DNA of 64,000 nucleotides from Dyadobacter sp. NIV53. GTDB taxonomy: Bacteria > Bacteroidota > Bacteroidia > Cytophagales > Spirosomataceae. Numbering within the stretch: the stretch's first letter is position 1; each line of letters starts with the position of its first letter. The notes beneath the pieces were generated by a model that saw nothing but the letters and a program-made list of their open reading frames with translations, was not told where the DNA came from and made no database searches. Below are positions 19,806 to 29,901 of the stretch, piece after piece. The stretch spans positions 806,001 to 870,000 of the forward strand of contig NZ_CP081299.1 in the NCBI RefSeq assembly GCF_019711195.1, read 5' to 3'. Position numbers and translations under genes: made by a program.

Positions 19806-22613
19806 TCACTTTCCTGACAAAGATTTGACATACAGAATTATGGATTCAATATCGGGATCTGTTAAGATTCCTTCAAAAGACGGCATCTCGGGACTGTAAC
19901 CTTTGACCACTTTCACCGAAGGACTCAGGATTGATTCCCTGATGTATTTCTCATCGGCAATAGCCTTGCTGCCATCTTCAAAATGCCGTTCTGCTTTAAA
20001 CAGATTCTGAAAAGGCGGGCCATACATGCCATCTGTTTTCAAACCTTCTGAATGACAGCCGGCACAGGCCATATTTTGAAATAATGATTTTCCCCTTTCA
20101 GCAGAAACTGCGTGTGATGCATCTGGTGCTTCCGGTACCGCTTCTTTTCGGTTTGCCAGCAATAACAGGTCTACATTTTTGAAACCATAATCCTCAGGTT
20201 TTAAATTTGCCGTTTTATTGATGGTAAACCAAAACCTGTCCTTTATTTTATGACCGTCTTTTGCCACCAGATCATAAGACACTTCCATTTGCATTACTTC
20301 TTTCATATCCGGGACCAGTAAAAATATTTTTTTGCGGTCACCTGATAAGTACGATGCCAATACAGGAAGCGTTTCCTCCCCTTTTGTTCCATCCAATTTA
20401 AAGTGTCCCGATCCATACGCTTCTGTCCGTTCATAATTCCATCTTTTAACCGTAAAATTAGCAGGATCTGTCGCTGTTATATTGTCTAATTCAGCATCAA
20501 AACCCAGCACTATACCATCTTTTGCAGCATTGAAGTGACTGGGCATGTAACTGGGTTGCCCCGTATAACGCAACCTCAGCAATGCGCTGATACCGGTAGA
20601 ACTGGACCCCCAGAGATTAAAGCCTGTGATGTACAACTGCCCGTCGGACGGGTTGATGGTTCCTTTGGATGTGGGAGCTGGATAATTAGCAGCAATAAAC
20701 GATACGCCACCCTGTATTATGTCTGCAGTACTGTCGATCAGTACCCGGAACAATCCCGGGTGGGCAAATGAAAAATGGATCAGGTTTCCGTTTAAAGGCC
20801 CCATTTTATTACCTGTGATCCATGCCTGACTGATACTTGAGCGGTCTTCACTATGCGGTATCCAGGTCAGCGGCGGTGCAATTTCAGGATTGTCGTCCCG
20901 GTGTACTGTTGGCGAAACTCCATAGTAATCACCTTTTTTAATCAGATAAATGGGTGTTGAAGGAACAAAATTCCCCTGCTGGTCAGAAGCGGTAAGTGCC
21001 CCGGTTTCAGGATGAATCCCCAGATATGGGCCGCGTAATCCGGTGGCAATAACCTCGCATTGCCTGCCGTCAGGCGATATTTTTAAAATGGTGCCATTCT
21101 GTTTTGAACCTGCCCTGAATCCTTTGGCAACCTGTGGTGTAACACCGGGACCGTTACTTTGCGCACCACCCTTAGCAATATAAAAGCTTTTGTCAGGCGC
21201 ATAAACCATATCTGCCGCCCATTCCCTCGACTCTGAGGATTGTAGCATGACATTGGAAAAGTTTTCATAAAAATCCGCTTCGCCATCATTATTTAAGTCA
21301 TGAAGACGCACAATTCCTTCCCGGCCAAAAACATACACGGTATCATTAACAACATCCAGGCTCATCGGCTCATGTAAACCTGATGCAAACCTTTTCCATT
21401 TAATATTTTCAAGCTTGCCGTCAATGCCATCTACCATCCAGACATCACCTTCAAAAGTAACTGCTGCTGCCCTGCCATCTTTAAAGAAGGCAATATCTGC
21501 TATGCGTACATTTCTTTTCCACGGATTGTGGAGCGGTAAAGTAAGGATATCCGTAACATAAGCGGCCGTGTCGGGCGATAATTTACCCTTTGTCAGAACC
21601 GTTTCTTTCCAGTGCAAAGGCCCTCCTTTTTTAACGTCCGGAAACGTTACTGAATTCTTGCGGCAATACTTTTCAAATGCGGCTATTTTATTAGATGGGC
21701 CCTTCCAGATTGCTATGGTAAATTCATTTGATTTTGCATTGGCAGGGTTTTGAAGTGTCAGAAAGCGATTTTTGGCAACACCTGATTTTGCTTTAAAATT
21801 TCCTTTTCCAACTATTCCAATAGCCGTAACCGAATCTTTGCCGGCACCCTGCTTTATATACGCAAACCGGCCTTTTTCTTCGCTCGTAATTGCCCCTCTT
21901 ACCTCCGCGGCGATCAGGAAAAGATCCGCCGATGCATTTTCAATTTGAAAAGTTCTTGTAAAAACGGGCTGACCTTCAAAAACTGAACTGCCCGGTATTT
22001 CAAGCACCTGTGCCGTCCCTACTGAATAACTCAAAACTGCTTTATTTCCAAGTACATATACGCCATTCCATCTGCCTTTTTCAGCAGGCAATGCAGCCCA
22101 GGTAATCTCTTTTGTTCTGTTCAGGTCATATTCTGCGTCTTCAAATACAGGTTTATTGGCATACCAGCCCGCATAAGAACCCGTGGCAATTTTCGGGATT
22201 CCGCTGATGGTAGTCACTTTATTATTCTTGTTAAAAAAATCCTTATAAGAAATCTGTGCCATAGAAACCATGGGAAGAAATTTTCCGGTCCAGCCTACCG
22301 ACCATCTCAGCAGATCGGTATCAAAACATGCGTATGCGCTGTTGCCCAATTGTAATGCTAGCGTTCTTGCTGCAATATTATCATCAGGAAAAGACGCACC
22401 CAGCTTACGTGCATCAATAGCCGTGGAAATAAATGGAAAACCTGCTTCTACAAAAGGATGGAGCTCCAGTGTATCAGAACTGTTCGATTTTACGTCGGGG
22501 ACAGATTTATAACTCATTAGAAAAGTACAGGCAGTAATGAAAATGGAGCTGAACAAAAGGCCCGGATATTTTTTGAAAAGAGTTAAAAATCTTTTTGAAT
22601 GATCGTGTTTCAT
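19806..22613 (-). CDS. DUF6797 / sorbosone-dehydrogenase-like propeller / cytochrome c fusion protein
   Basis: 935 residues. An N-terminal hydrophobic segment (about 14-32) gives export or anchoring. Residues about 60-300 resemble the DUF6797 domain. About 350-700 is a glucose/sorbosone-dehydrogenase-type propeller (FKDGRAAAVTFEGDVWMVDG; ALTASDQQGNF). A beta-rich linker follows, and the last 100 residues are a class I cytochrome c with CAGCH (about 849-853) and a distal Met in SPEMPSF. It is the first gene of the operon with the subunit-3-like and GMC genes. The obvious role is electron acceptance from the GMC dehydrogenase on the periplasmic side, with the propeller acting on or binding sugar. 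Whether the propeller binds PQQ is not known. Confidence 0.85.
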   Translation of the reverse strand: MKHDHSKRFLTLFKKYPGLLFSSIFITACTFLMSYKSVPDVKSNSSDTLELHPFVEAGFPFISTAIDARKLGASFPDDNIAARTLALQLGNSAYACFDTDLLRWSVGWTGKFLPMVSMAQISYKDFFNKNNKVTTISGIPKIATGSYAGWYANKPVFEDAEYDLNRTKEITWAALPAEKGRWNGVYVLGNKAVLSYSVGTAQVLEIPGSSVFEGQPVFTRTFQIENASADLFLIAAEVRGAITSEEKGRFAYIKQGAGKDSVTAIGIVGKGNFKAKSGVAKNRFLTLQNPANAKSNEFTIAIWKGPSNKIAAFEKYCRKNSVTFPDVKKGGPLHWKETVLTKGKLSPDTAAYVTDILTLPLHNPWKRNVRIADIAFFKDGRAAAVTFEGDVWMVDGIDGKLENIKWKRFASGLHEPMSLDVVNDTVYVFGREGIVRLHDLNNDGEADFYENFSNVMLQSSESREWAADMVYAPDKSFYIAKGGAQSNGPGVTPQVAKGFRAGSKQNGTILKISPDGRQCEVIATGLRGPYLGIHPETGALTASDQQGNFVPSTPIYLIKKGDYYGVSPTVHRDDNPEIAPPLTWIPHSEDRSSISQAWITGNKMGPLNGNLIHFSFAHPGLFRVLIDSTADIIQGGVSFIAANYPAPTSKGTINPSDGQLYITGFNLWGSSSTGISALLRLRYTGQPSYMPSHFNAAKDGIVLGFDAELDNITATDPANFTVKRWNYERTEAYGSGHFKLDGTKGEETLPVLASYLSGDRKKIFLLVPDMKEVMQMEVSYDLVAKDGHKIKDRFWFTINKTANLKPEDYGFKNVDLLLLANRKEAVPEAPDASHAVSAERGKSLFQNMACAGCHSEGLKTDGMYGPPFQNLFKAERHFEDGSKAIADEKYIRESILSPSVKVVKGYSPEMPSFEGILTDPDIESIILYVKSLSGK

Positions 22614-22798
22614 AAAGCTTCAATTTGAATCAATACTAAAAGCGAAAGAAGCTATAACCTACCGGTCGTTTGGTTGAAAGATAATTTTAGCCATTCCATT
22701 CCTTCCACGCATTAGCCAGGATTTTGCTTCTGTCTGTTTCAACGGCAAAGTAAGGTGATGTAAAGCATTGAAATAAAAACACTTACCAGTTAATCATC

Positions 22799-22838
22799 AT
22801 ATAAATACTACTTCTGTTTGCAGAAGTAGTATTTATAT
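22799..22838. repeat. 18-bp perfect inverted repeat with TTTG loop
   Basis: Arms 22799-22816 and 22821-22838 are exact reverse complements around a 4-base loop TTTG. It lies between two divergently oriented genes (the operon starting at 22613 and the pseudogene at 22889), so it terminates neither. It could be a terminator left from a lost gene, an operator, or the core of a small repeat element. Confidence 0.8.
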
Positions 22839-22888
22839 TTATAGCACTTTGCCAGTAATCAATGTAATAGACCTAATGATCGAAGTCT

Positions 22889-23880
22889 ATGAAAAAAATA
22901 TTATTCTGTTTAATGTTCTTGTTGGTTTACGCACAGGTTTTGCGGGCTCAAACCGGCGGGTTGGTTTAAGATGTTAACGTGACAGGTTCTTCCCCCGGAT
23001 TTAAAATTTACGAATCCATTGCTGTCGGTGATATCATTTACATGATTGCCAATGATGGTACCCATAAAAAAGGTTTAGGGAAAAGTGACGGAACTGCCGC
23101 AGGAACCGAAATGATTCGTGAATTACAGGGATATAACAATTCTTTTCCTGTTAAAGGGCTTACTTACGCGAATGGTAATATTTTACTTTTATGCACAAAC
23201 TTATTTTACCAACTGGTTATATAAAAGTGATGGGACACAAGCTGGTACGGCACCATTCCGGAATGCAGGTTCCGCCGTATTTAAGGATGGAGTCCAAAGT
23301 ATTATAAACATTAATGGAACCGTTTATTTTGATGAAAAAGTTGGACTCATGAAGACCGATGGGACAGAATCAGGGACGGCATTGTTAAAGCATAATATCC
23401 GGATATTATGAAATCGATATTACTGCTTATGTTCAGTCACAGCTGGCGGCAAATAAAAAAGTGACTATATATTTGACAAATCCAACTAATCAAAATGCCC
23501 AGCTAACTTTCAACAGCCGGGAAAATCCGAACAACAAGCCTCAGCTGCTGATACTCACAATAATAACACCATCGCCTCTAGCCAAAATGGGATTTGAAGA
23601 AAACATTGCCGAAGTAATTTTGGAAGATTCAAGGATTTATCCTAATCCTGCGGGCAAGCGGGTCAATGTATACGTATCTGGGTGCCATTCAGGAAAAGTA
23701 AATTTACAGCTGGTCAGCATGGACAGCGATGTGTATCAGGTCAGCCTGGTCAGGACGGCAGAACCGGCTTCAAATGTGGAAGTGGATATTTCTTCCATAC
23801 ATTTATCCAAAGGGATTTACATTATGCGTATTCAGTCAGCGGCATTAAAAGAAGCAATTAAAGTAATGATCTCGGAATAG
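22889..23880 (+). pseudogene. Collapsed copy of an ELWxxDGT-repeat T9SS protein
   Basis: The reading matches the intact neighbour at 24089-27961. The start (ATG 22889, signal peptide ending RAQ) and the next GGLV are the same, but then comes an in-frame TAA where the intact copy has Lys. A further frameshift lies near 23180, and near 23400 the sequence jumps from the third repeat (LMKTDGTESGT) straight to the C-terminal region (GYYEIDITAY), omitting roughly 2.9 kb. The last part (from about 23410) still encodes the end of the DNRLRE module and an intact T9SS sorting domain ending at 23880. It is a clear decayed tandem duplicate: no full protein can be made. Confidence 0.9.
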
Positions 23881-23923
23881 ATTGTTCTGTTTAGTTGACT
23901 GATTAAAATCAAACGAACAATTC
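23881..23923 (+). terminator. Possible terminator after the pseudogene
   Basis: Imperfect inverted repeat: ATTGTTC-GTTT at the left and AAAC-GAACAAT at the right, starting directly after the stop codon. No long T run follows. Weak evidence. Confidence 0.3.
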
Positions 23924-24088
23924 CGATTTTACGAACTAGTAAAACACAAACCTGTGATGTAATTCTGGTTGTAAATCCCTTGTTTACCGTTTAATCAAAT
24001 CATGAAAATAATTCCTTAAATTAACAGTAACATGTTTATTAATAAGACTTTATAAAAAGTCAATAGGACACACTTAATTTCATCGTTT

Positions 24089-27000
24089 ATGAAAAAAATT
24101 CTGTTTTTTTTGTTGTTCACGTTGGTGTATTCACAAGCTTTGTGGGCACAAACTGGTGGTTTGGTTAAGGATATTAATGTTTTGGGTTCTTCCCATGGTC
24201 TCATCATTCACGAATCCATTGCGGTTGGAAATTTAATTTACATGATTGCCGAAGATGGCATTCAGGGAATTGGATTATGGAAAAGTGATGGTACTGCAGC
24301 AGGAACGGTAATTGTAAAAGAGCTGCACCAGGTCTACACTGGTGCTGATTCGCCTGCAAAACTCACTTATTCGAACGGCAATATTTACTTTGCAGTACGC
24401 GTGTATGGAGGTGCTTATGTATTATATAAAAGTGATGGAACACAGGCAGGCACCGGCCCGTTTGGCCCTTTAAATTCGCATGCACTTGATCCGGGCGTAA
24501 AGAGCCTTATTGATATTAACGGTACGCTCTATTACGACGGGACACTGGGATTAATGAAAACAGACGGAACAGAAGCCGGGACTGTAAGGCTATTGGAATT
24601 GATTTGGTTCAGAAACGAATATGTTTCTTCCATGACCAATTTGAATGGCAAATTGTTCTTTTTCGTGTTTCAGGGTGGCCTTAATAGGCTTTACAAAAGC
24701 GACGGCACTGTTACCGGTACGGTAGCGGTTTCCAATCCATCTTCCGTATTCCCTGCTACTCCCCTGGTAGCCGCTGGTGGTAACGTTTATTATACGGATT
24801 TTTCAACGGGTGGTACAAAGTTGTACAAAGCCAATGACACATCACCTGTGGCCTTGGTAAAAGCAAACTTATTCGGCATCGCCAGCCTTACCAGCTTAGG
24901 AAATACGCTCTATTTCAGTGCCGGTGAAGCAAATAACAATATAGAATTCTGGAAAAGTGATGGTACAGCAACAGGTACGGTCATTGTTAAAAACATCAAT
25001 ACAAGTGCCGGAGGTTCATCCAATCCCACACAGTTTACAGCCGTAAACGGGCAGCTTTACTTCGTAGCGACGGACGGCATAAATGGCCGGGAGTTATGGA
25101 AAAGTAACGGAACCTCAGCCGGAACAGTACTGGTGAAGGATATCAAACCTGGCAATACGGATTCCAACATTGCGCAGCTTACCGCGGTTGGAAGCAAGGT
25201 TGCATTCAATGCTGATGATGGATCAGGATTGAAATTGTGGCAAAGCAATGGTGTCCTTTCCGGTACAAAAATACTGTCTGACGTAGTAGCTTCTGTGCCG
25301 GTCGATGCCAATGGCATGTTGTATTTCAGTGGTGCCTCAGTTCACGGGCCACAGCTTTACAAAAGCACCATGGTAACGGGAGGCACCAGCGCAGTTACCG
25401 ATATATCCAGGCAGGGATCAACTCCTCTGCATTTTACAGAAGTGAATGGCGTCAGTTATTTTACTGCTGATAACGGGGTCAATGGGCGAGAGCTTTGGAA
25501 AACCAATGGTACTACCGCAGGTACAGTATTAGTCAAAGATATCAGCAGCGGTGCAGGCAGTTCAAATCCGGATCTGCTCACTAACGTAAACGGGACACTC
25601 TTCTTCACAGCCAATGACGGCACTCACGGCAGGGATCTCTGGAAAAGTGATGGTACTGCGGCCGGAACGGTATTGGTAAAGGATATCGCATTGACGCCAA
25701 CAGATAGTATACAAGGCCTGATTAACTTAAACGGAACACTGTTTTTCGGCATTATTTCAGCTCCTTCAAACTTACAGGTCTGGAAAAGTAATGGTACTTC
25801 AGCCGGAACAGTGATCGTTAAAGACCTTCTTTACGCTTATTCTTTTAATCCTGTAACCATGAACGGGCAGTTATATTTTGGGGCATCAGGTGGCGCAAAT
25901 GGTTCCGATCTATGGAAAAGTGATGGAACTAACGCAGGAACTGTGCTGGTAAAAGACATCAATGCAGACGGTGCGTCGATTTACAATTCCCTGGTGGTAG
26001 CCGGCAATTTTATATATTATGTGCTCGATGACGAATATGTTCATTATTTATTGGTAAAAAGTGACGGTACTTCTGCAGGAACAACAGTGATCAAAGAAAT
26101 GTACCCGGAGAACTACGCGTCTTTTTCCAAACTCGTAGCTGCTGGTAATCTGGTCTATTTCAGTGCATACGCTTATGGATACGACGATGATATACCAGGA
26201 GAATATTTGTGGAGAACAGATGGATCAGAAGCAGGTACTATAGTACTTAAACGTTTCGACGGACTAAGCGAAGTAGCTGTGACACATAACCAGATCGTAG
26301 TAAATGACACTTTCTATTTTGTACCACCTGATGTAGATAATGGTGACCAGTTGTGGAAAAGCGACGGGACCATTGAGGGAACCCAGATTGTTAAAAAATT
26401 GGGAGACGCCATAAAAGGAGCAACCATAAGAAATACCGCTGCCGTGGGTAACACCCTGTATTTTACGGCATCTGACGGGGTAAGCGGATTAGAAATCTGG
26501 AAAACCAATGGTACCGCAGCCAGCACGTTCCTGGCTTACGACATGAACCCGGCCGGATCCACCCTGTTCTATGAAATTGCGGGCTTCAATAACCAGCTGT
26601 TAATTTCAGCGGATAACGGACAATACGGTGCCGAGCTGTTTAAATTCCAGGATGCCCCCGCTGCAACTGTCCTCAGGATCAATTCCGGTGGTGAGGCAAT
26701 TTATGCTTCTTCAAACCGTCGGTTCGTGGCCGACCAGTACTTTAACGGTACCACCCAGGTCTCCACGGCTTACATTGGTGAGATCCTTAACACGCCCGAT
26801 GCGCAACTGTACAGGGAACAGCGTTTTGGTTCTGCATTCAATTACAGCATTCCGGTCACAAACGGAAAACTGAGCGTTATCCTGCATTTTGCAGAGATCT
26901 ATTGGGGCGTTCCGTCAAGGGGCGGCTCAGCGGGTACAGGAAAACGTAAATTCAATGTAGATATTGAAGGCAGCCGCAAGCTGACCAATTATGATATTTT

Positions 27001-27961
27001 CACGGCAGCAGGCGGTGCCATGCGCGCCCTCACACAGACTTTTTCCGTCACTGTGACCGATGGCATACTGAACATCAATTTCCTGAGCGGTTCGGCTGAC
27101 AAGCCGATTATTGCGGCCATAGAAATATTGCCGGACGTCCAGATCAGTCTTGATGCCATTGACGATGCCACGGTCCGCAATACACCTTATGAGAACGGGC
27201 ATTATGGCACTGCAACCACCCTGGATGTAAAATCCGGAAGTTTGCCCAGCTACCAGCGCAATACATACCTGAAATTTTTACTAGATGGGGTAACCGATGT
27301 AGGATCAGCCAAAGTGCGCTTATATGGACAGAACATACAAAATAACAATAACATCAGCCTGGCCGCTTTTGGAGTTGCGAATGATTCCTGGATGGAAAAT
27401 CAGATTACGTGGAACAATGCGCCTAACAGTTCCGGGGTTGCACTGGGAACCGTATTGGTGAATGGCACCCCAGGATATTATGAAATCGATGTAACCGCAT
27501 ACGTAAAGTCTCAGTTACAGGTCAATGACAAAACAGTGAGTTTATTTCTGACAAACCCAACAAACCAGAACACCCAGCTCACTTTTAACAGCGAGGAAAA
27601 TTCCGGTTACACTCCCCAGCTTGTGATACGTACGGCGCCACCAACTGCACCCCTTGCAAGAATCGGGGTAGAAGAAAACATTGCCGAAGTGAAAGTATTA
27701 GCCGAAGATTCCAGGATTTATCCCAATCCTGCGGGCAAGCGGGTCAATGTTTACGTGTCAGGCCGTCATACCGGAAACGTGGATTTACAGCTCGTAGGAA
27801 TGAATAGTAATGTGTACCAGGTAAAGCCGTCCGGAGCAATAAATCCGGCTTCAAATGTGGAAGTGGATTTATCCAACATGCATTTATCAAAAGGAATATA
27901 TATCATGCGCATCCAGTCAGCGGCATTTAAAGAAGCGATAAGGATATTGGTAGCAGAATAA
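24089..27961 (+). CDS. ELWxxDGT-repeat surface protein with malectin and DNRLRE domains and T9SS sorting signal
   Basis: 1,290 residues. Signal peptide about 1-20 (cleavage near LWAQ). Residues about 40-850 consist of many copies of a roughly 45-60-residue repeat with the core LWKSDGTAAGTVLVKDI, probably forming a propeller or solenoid. A malectin-like carbohydrate-binding domain follows (about 856-1015, INSGGEAIYASSN). A DNRLRE-type module covers about 1020-1190 (DATVRNTPYENG; YEIDVTAYV). A T9SS type A sorting domain ends the protein (about 1200-1290, RIYPNPAGKR). The protein should be exported and attached to the outer surface or released, with a glycan-binding or adhesive role. A collapsed copy lies directly upstream and an intact paralogue at 30781. 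It is followed by a terminator hairpin. Confidence 0.9.
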   Translation: MKKILFFLLFTLVYSQALWAQTGGLVKDINVLGSSHGLIIHESIAVGNLIYMIAEDGIQGIGLWKSDGTAAGTVIVKELHQVYTGADSPAKLTYSNGNIYFAVRVYGGAYVLYKSDGTQAGTGPFGPLNSHALDPGVKSLIDINGTLYYDGTLGLMKTDGTEAGTVRLLELIWFRNEYVSSMTNLNGKLFFFVFQGGLNRLYKSDGTVTGTVAVSNPSSVFPATPLVAAGGNVYYTDFSTGGTKLYKANDTSPVALVKANLFGIASLTSLGNTLYFSAGEANNNIEFWKSDGTATGTVIVKNINTSAGGSSNPTQFTAVNGQLYFVATDGINGRELWKSNGTSAGTVLVKDIKPGNTDSNIAQLTAVGSKVAFNADDGSGLKLWQSNGVLSGTKILSDVVASVPVDANGMLYFSGASVHGPQLYKSTMVTGGTSAVTDISRQGSTPLHFTEVNGVSYFTADNGVNGRELWKTNGTTAGTVLVKDISSGAGSSNPDLLTNVNGTLFFTANDGTHGRDLWKSDGTAAGTVLVKDIALTPTDSIQGLINLNGTLFFGIISAPSNLQVWKSNGTSAGTVIVKDLLYAYSFNPVTMNGQLYFGASGGANGSDLWKSDGTNAGTVLVKDINADGASIYNSLVVAGNFIYYVLDDEYVHYLLVKSDGTSAGTTVIKEMYPENYASFSKLVAAGNLVYFSAYAYGYDDDIPGEYLWRTDGSEAGTIVLKRFDGLSEVAVTHNQIVVNDTFYFVPPDVDNGDQLWKSDGTIEGTQIVKKLGDAIKGATIRNTAAVGNTLYFTASDGVSGLEIWKTNGTAASTFLAYDMNPAGSTLFYEIAGFNNQLLISADNGQYGAELFKFQDAPAATVLRINSGGEAIYASSNRRFVADQYFNGTTQVSTAYIGEILNTPDAQLYREQRFGSAFNYSIPVTNGKLSVILHFAEIYWGVPSRGGSAGTGKRKFNVDIEGSRKLTNYDIFTAAGGAMRALTQTFSVTVTDGILNINFLSGSADKPIIAAIEILPDVQISLDAIDDATVRNTPYENGHYGTATTLDVKSGSLPSYQRNTYLKFLLDGVTDVGSAKVRLYGQNIQNNNNISLAAFGVANDSWMENQITWNNAPNSSGVALGTVLVNGTPGYYEIDVTAYVKSQLQVNDKTVSLFLTNPTNQNTQLTFNSEENSGYTPQLVIRTAPPTAPLARIGVEENIAEVKVLAEDSRIYPNPAGKRVNVYVSGRHTGNVDLQLVGMNSNVYQVKPSGAINPASNVEVDLSNMHLSKGIYIMRIQSAAFKEAIRILVAE

Positions 27962-28001
27962 ACCTGCAACGGTAACATTTGATATTGTTACATAAGGAAT
28001 T

Positions 28002-28043
28002 AAAAGGAGGCTTTGTCATTTAATATGACTAGTCTCCTTTTTT
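28002..28043 (+). terminator. Intrinsic terminator of the ELWxxDGT protein gene
   Basis: Stem AAAAGGAG...GTCAT / ATGAC...CTCCTTTT with a small internal loop and a TTAAT apex, followed by T-rich sequence, 40 bases after the stop codon. Confidence 0.65.
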
Positions 28044-28196
28044 ATTGGGGGCAATTGTCAGTCCCAGCCGGCAATTTGCCCATTTTGCGGCATATAGTTC
28101 TGAAAGCAACTGGTTTGTAGGTATTATTAATAAATAGTCGGTCACATCACTATCCGGATAGCACACACCTGCACGCCTTTTTACTCAACGAACTAT

Positions 28197-29396
28197 ATGG
28201 TAACACAATTACAGGAAATTCAGGCAACACAGCCAATCATTGAAAATCAAAAGAATCGTTTACAGATAGTTGATATACTTCGCGGCTTTTCTCTCTTGGG
28301 TATTCTGCTTATTCACTCCCTGCAACAGTTTTTAAGTACCACTTCCACAGCATCCCGTGACCTTAACGGAACAGATAATCTGATTGAATTTTTAGTGGAC
28401 TTTCTTATACAGGATAAATTTTTTACCATATTTTCCTTCCTTTTTGGCTGGAGTTTTTTTGTCATTTACAAAAGTGCTATCCGCAAACGGCAGCCTTTTG
28501 TCAGAATATTCACCTGGCGCCTTACCGTTCTTTTAGGAATAGGGATTTTCCATTCATTATTTTTCAAAGCCGATATACTTCAGGTTTATGCAGTAACAGG
28601 TTTGGTACTGATACTTTGCAGGAATTTCAGGAGCAAAAGTTTACTGTTGTTAAGTATTGGTTTATTTCTGTGCAGTATTTTATCCGTTATTTTCAGTGAT
28701 AAATCTGATATTGTTATAAATGCGCTAAAAGATGCCGGCATTCTTATTCCCAGTAAACTCAGATTTAATATCGTAACCGGAAGATTGTTCACGACACTTT
28801 CCATGTTCCTTCTGGGCTTTTACATTGGTAAAGTAAATCTGTTAAACGAGGTTTCTGCCAGGTTTCAATTGTTTAAAAAAGTCGCTTTGTGCAGCGGTTA
28901 CATTTTTTTATTCACCATCGTAGGCTATGTACTTAGTCATAATAGCACTAACCCACAGGTTCCTGAAAGTGTCCGTATTTTTCAGATAACCATCACCGCT
29001 TTGCAAAATCTTTCACTTTCCTGCCTCTATGTATCGGTCGTTATTTTACTCTACAACCGGATGTCAAACCATAAACTCATGGCTTGGCTCATTCCATTGG
29101 GAAAAATGGGGCTGTCAGGTTATCTGATGCAATCGGTTTTCTTATATTTTTTCTACCACTCAGAGGAGGTGTTGGAAATGAGCCTCTCAATGGCGATGGC
29201 CATTACTTTGCTCTTTTATATTACCCAGGTAATTTTTGCGGGTATTTGGTTTTCCAGTTTTAAATCGGGACCGGCAGAATGGGTATGGCGTTCCTTAACA
29301 AATCTGGCAGTTCCGGGTGATACAACACAACCGCGTTACCCCGAAAAACATTTTCGCAGGTTTAGAAATGTCCGGAATTGTGACCAATATCCTTAA
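28197..29396 (+). CDS. DUF418 domain-containing membrane protein (YeiB type)
   Basis: 399 residues. After a polar N-terminus, residues 23-45 read RLQIVDILRGFSLLGILLIH, the hallmark start of the DUF418/YeiB family. About ten transmembrane helices follow, and the C-terminal family motif GPAEWVWRSLT is at about 359-369. The last 25 residues are a charged tail beyond the normal family end. These proteins sit in the inner membrane; their function is not firmly known, although they are related to acyltransferase-like heparan-alpha-glucosaminide transferase proteins. The gene stands alone, convergent with the DUF1810 gene 29 bases away. Confidence 0.88.
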   Translation: MVTQLQEIQATQPIIENQKNRLQIVDILRGFSLLGILLIHSLQQFLSTTSTASRDLNGTDNLIEFLVDFLIQDKFFTIFSFLFGWSFFVIYKSAIRKRQPFVRIFTWRLTVLLGIGIFHSLFFKADILQVYAVTGLVLILCRNFRSKSLLLLSIGLFLCSILSVIFSDKSDIVINALKDAGILIPSKLRFNIVTGRLFTTLSMFLLGFYIGKVNLLNEVSARFQLFKKVALCSGYIFLFTIVGYVLSHNSTNPQVPESVRIFQITITALQNLSLSCLYVSVVILLYNRMSNHKLMAWLIPLGKMGLSGYLMQSVFLYFFYHSEEVLEMSLSMAMAITLLFYITQVIFAGIWFSSFKSGPAEWVWRSLTNLAVPGDTTQPRYPEKHFRRFRNVRNCDQYP

Positions 29397-29425
29397 CCGT
29401 TATATTTAAAAAGCGAATATTATTA

Positions 29426-29863
29426 CTAAGCAGATTTCATTTTTAAAACAATTTCAATGGTTTTAAAATCTTGCTTGCCATTAAAATATTTATCCAGAAC
29501 TGCCTGAAAAACCGGATCTGTATTTTTGACCAGACTAAACAACGTCATACAGGACTTCAATTTCACATCATCTGGATTTCCCAGGATCTGATTGGCTGTT
29601 TTATCTTCTATTTCCAGAATTGCTTTTGCTGTTTCGATCAGCCTGCTTCCCAGAACCGGATGATGAAGATAGTCCGCGGCCTCCTCTAAATTTTTTATAG
29701 CGTAAAAAACGGATGTGCTGCTAAAACCCAAACCGGAAATTTGCGGGAAAATATACCAAATCCAGTGGCTTTGCTTCCTTCCTTTCTTAATTTCTGACAA
29801 TGCCTGGGTATAATCGCGGCTCTGCGCTTCTAAAAACCTTTCCAAATTATTTACCGGATCCAT
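29426..29863 (-). CDS. DUF1810 family protein
   Basis: 145 residues, the usual size. Contains the family motifs NNLERFLEAQ (about 5-14), the KGRKQSHWIWYIFPQ block (about 28-42) and LGSRLIETA. A soluble cytoplasmic protein of unsettled function, widespread in bacteria. ATG at 29863. Its stop faces the DUF418 stop. Upstream, 38 bases away on the same strand, is a 130-residue hypothetical gene with which it may be co-transcribed. Confidence 0.9.
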   Translation of the reverse strand: MDPVNNLERFLEAQSRDYTQALSEIKKGRKQSHWIWYIFPQISGLGFSSTSVFYAIKNLEEAADYLHHPVLGSRLIETAKAILEIEDKTANQILGNPDDVKLKSCMTLFSLVKNTDPVFQAVLDKYFNGKQDFKTIEIVLKMKSA

Positions 29864-29901
29864 CTGATCATCAATTATGGTTTACGCCAACCATAAAAAA
29901 T

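Noticed and set aside
22799..22838. Inverted repeat as an insertion-sequence end
   Set aside because: No transposase gene, second copy or target-site duplication is visible nearby.
24016..24207. Minus-strand frame over the start of the ELWxxDGT gene
   Set aside because: Overlaps the promoter and signal peptide of a clearly real gene on the other strand.
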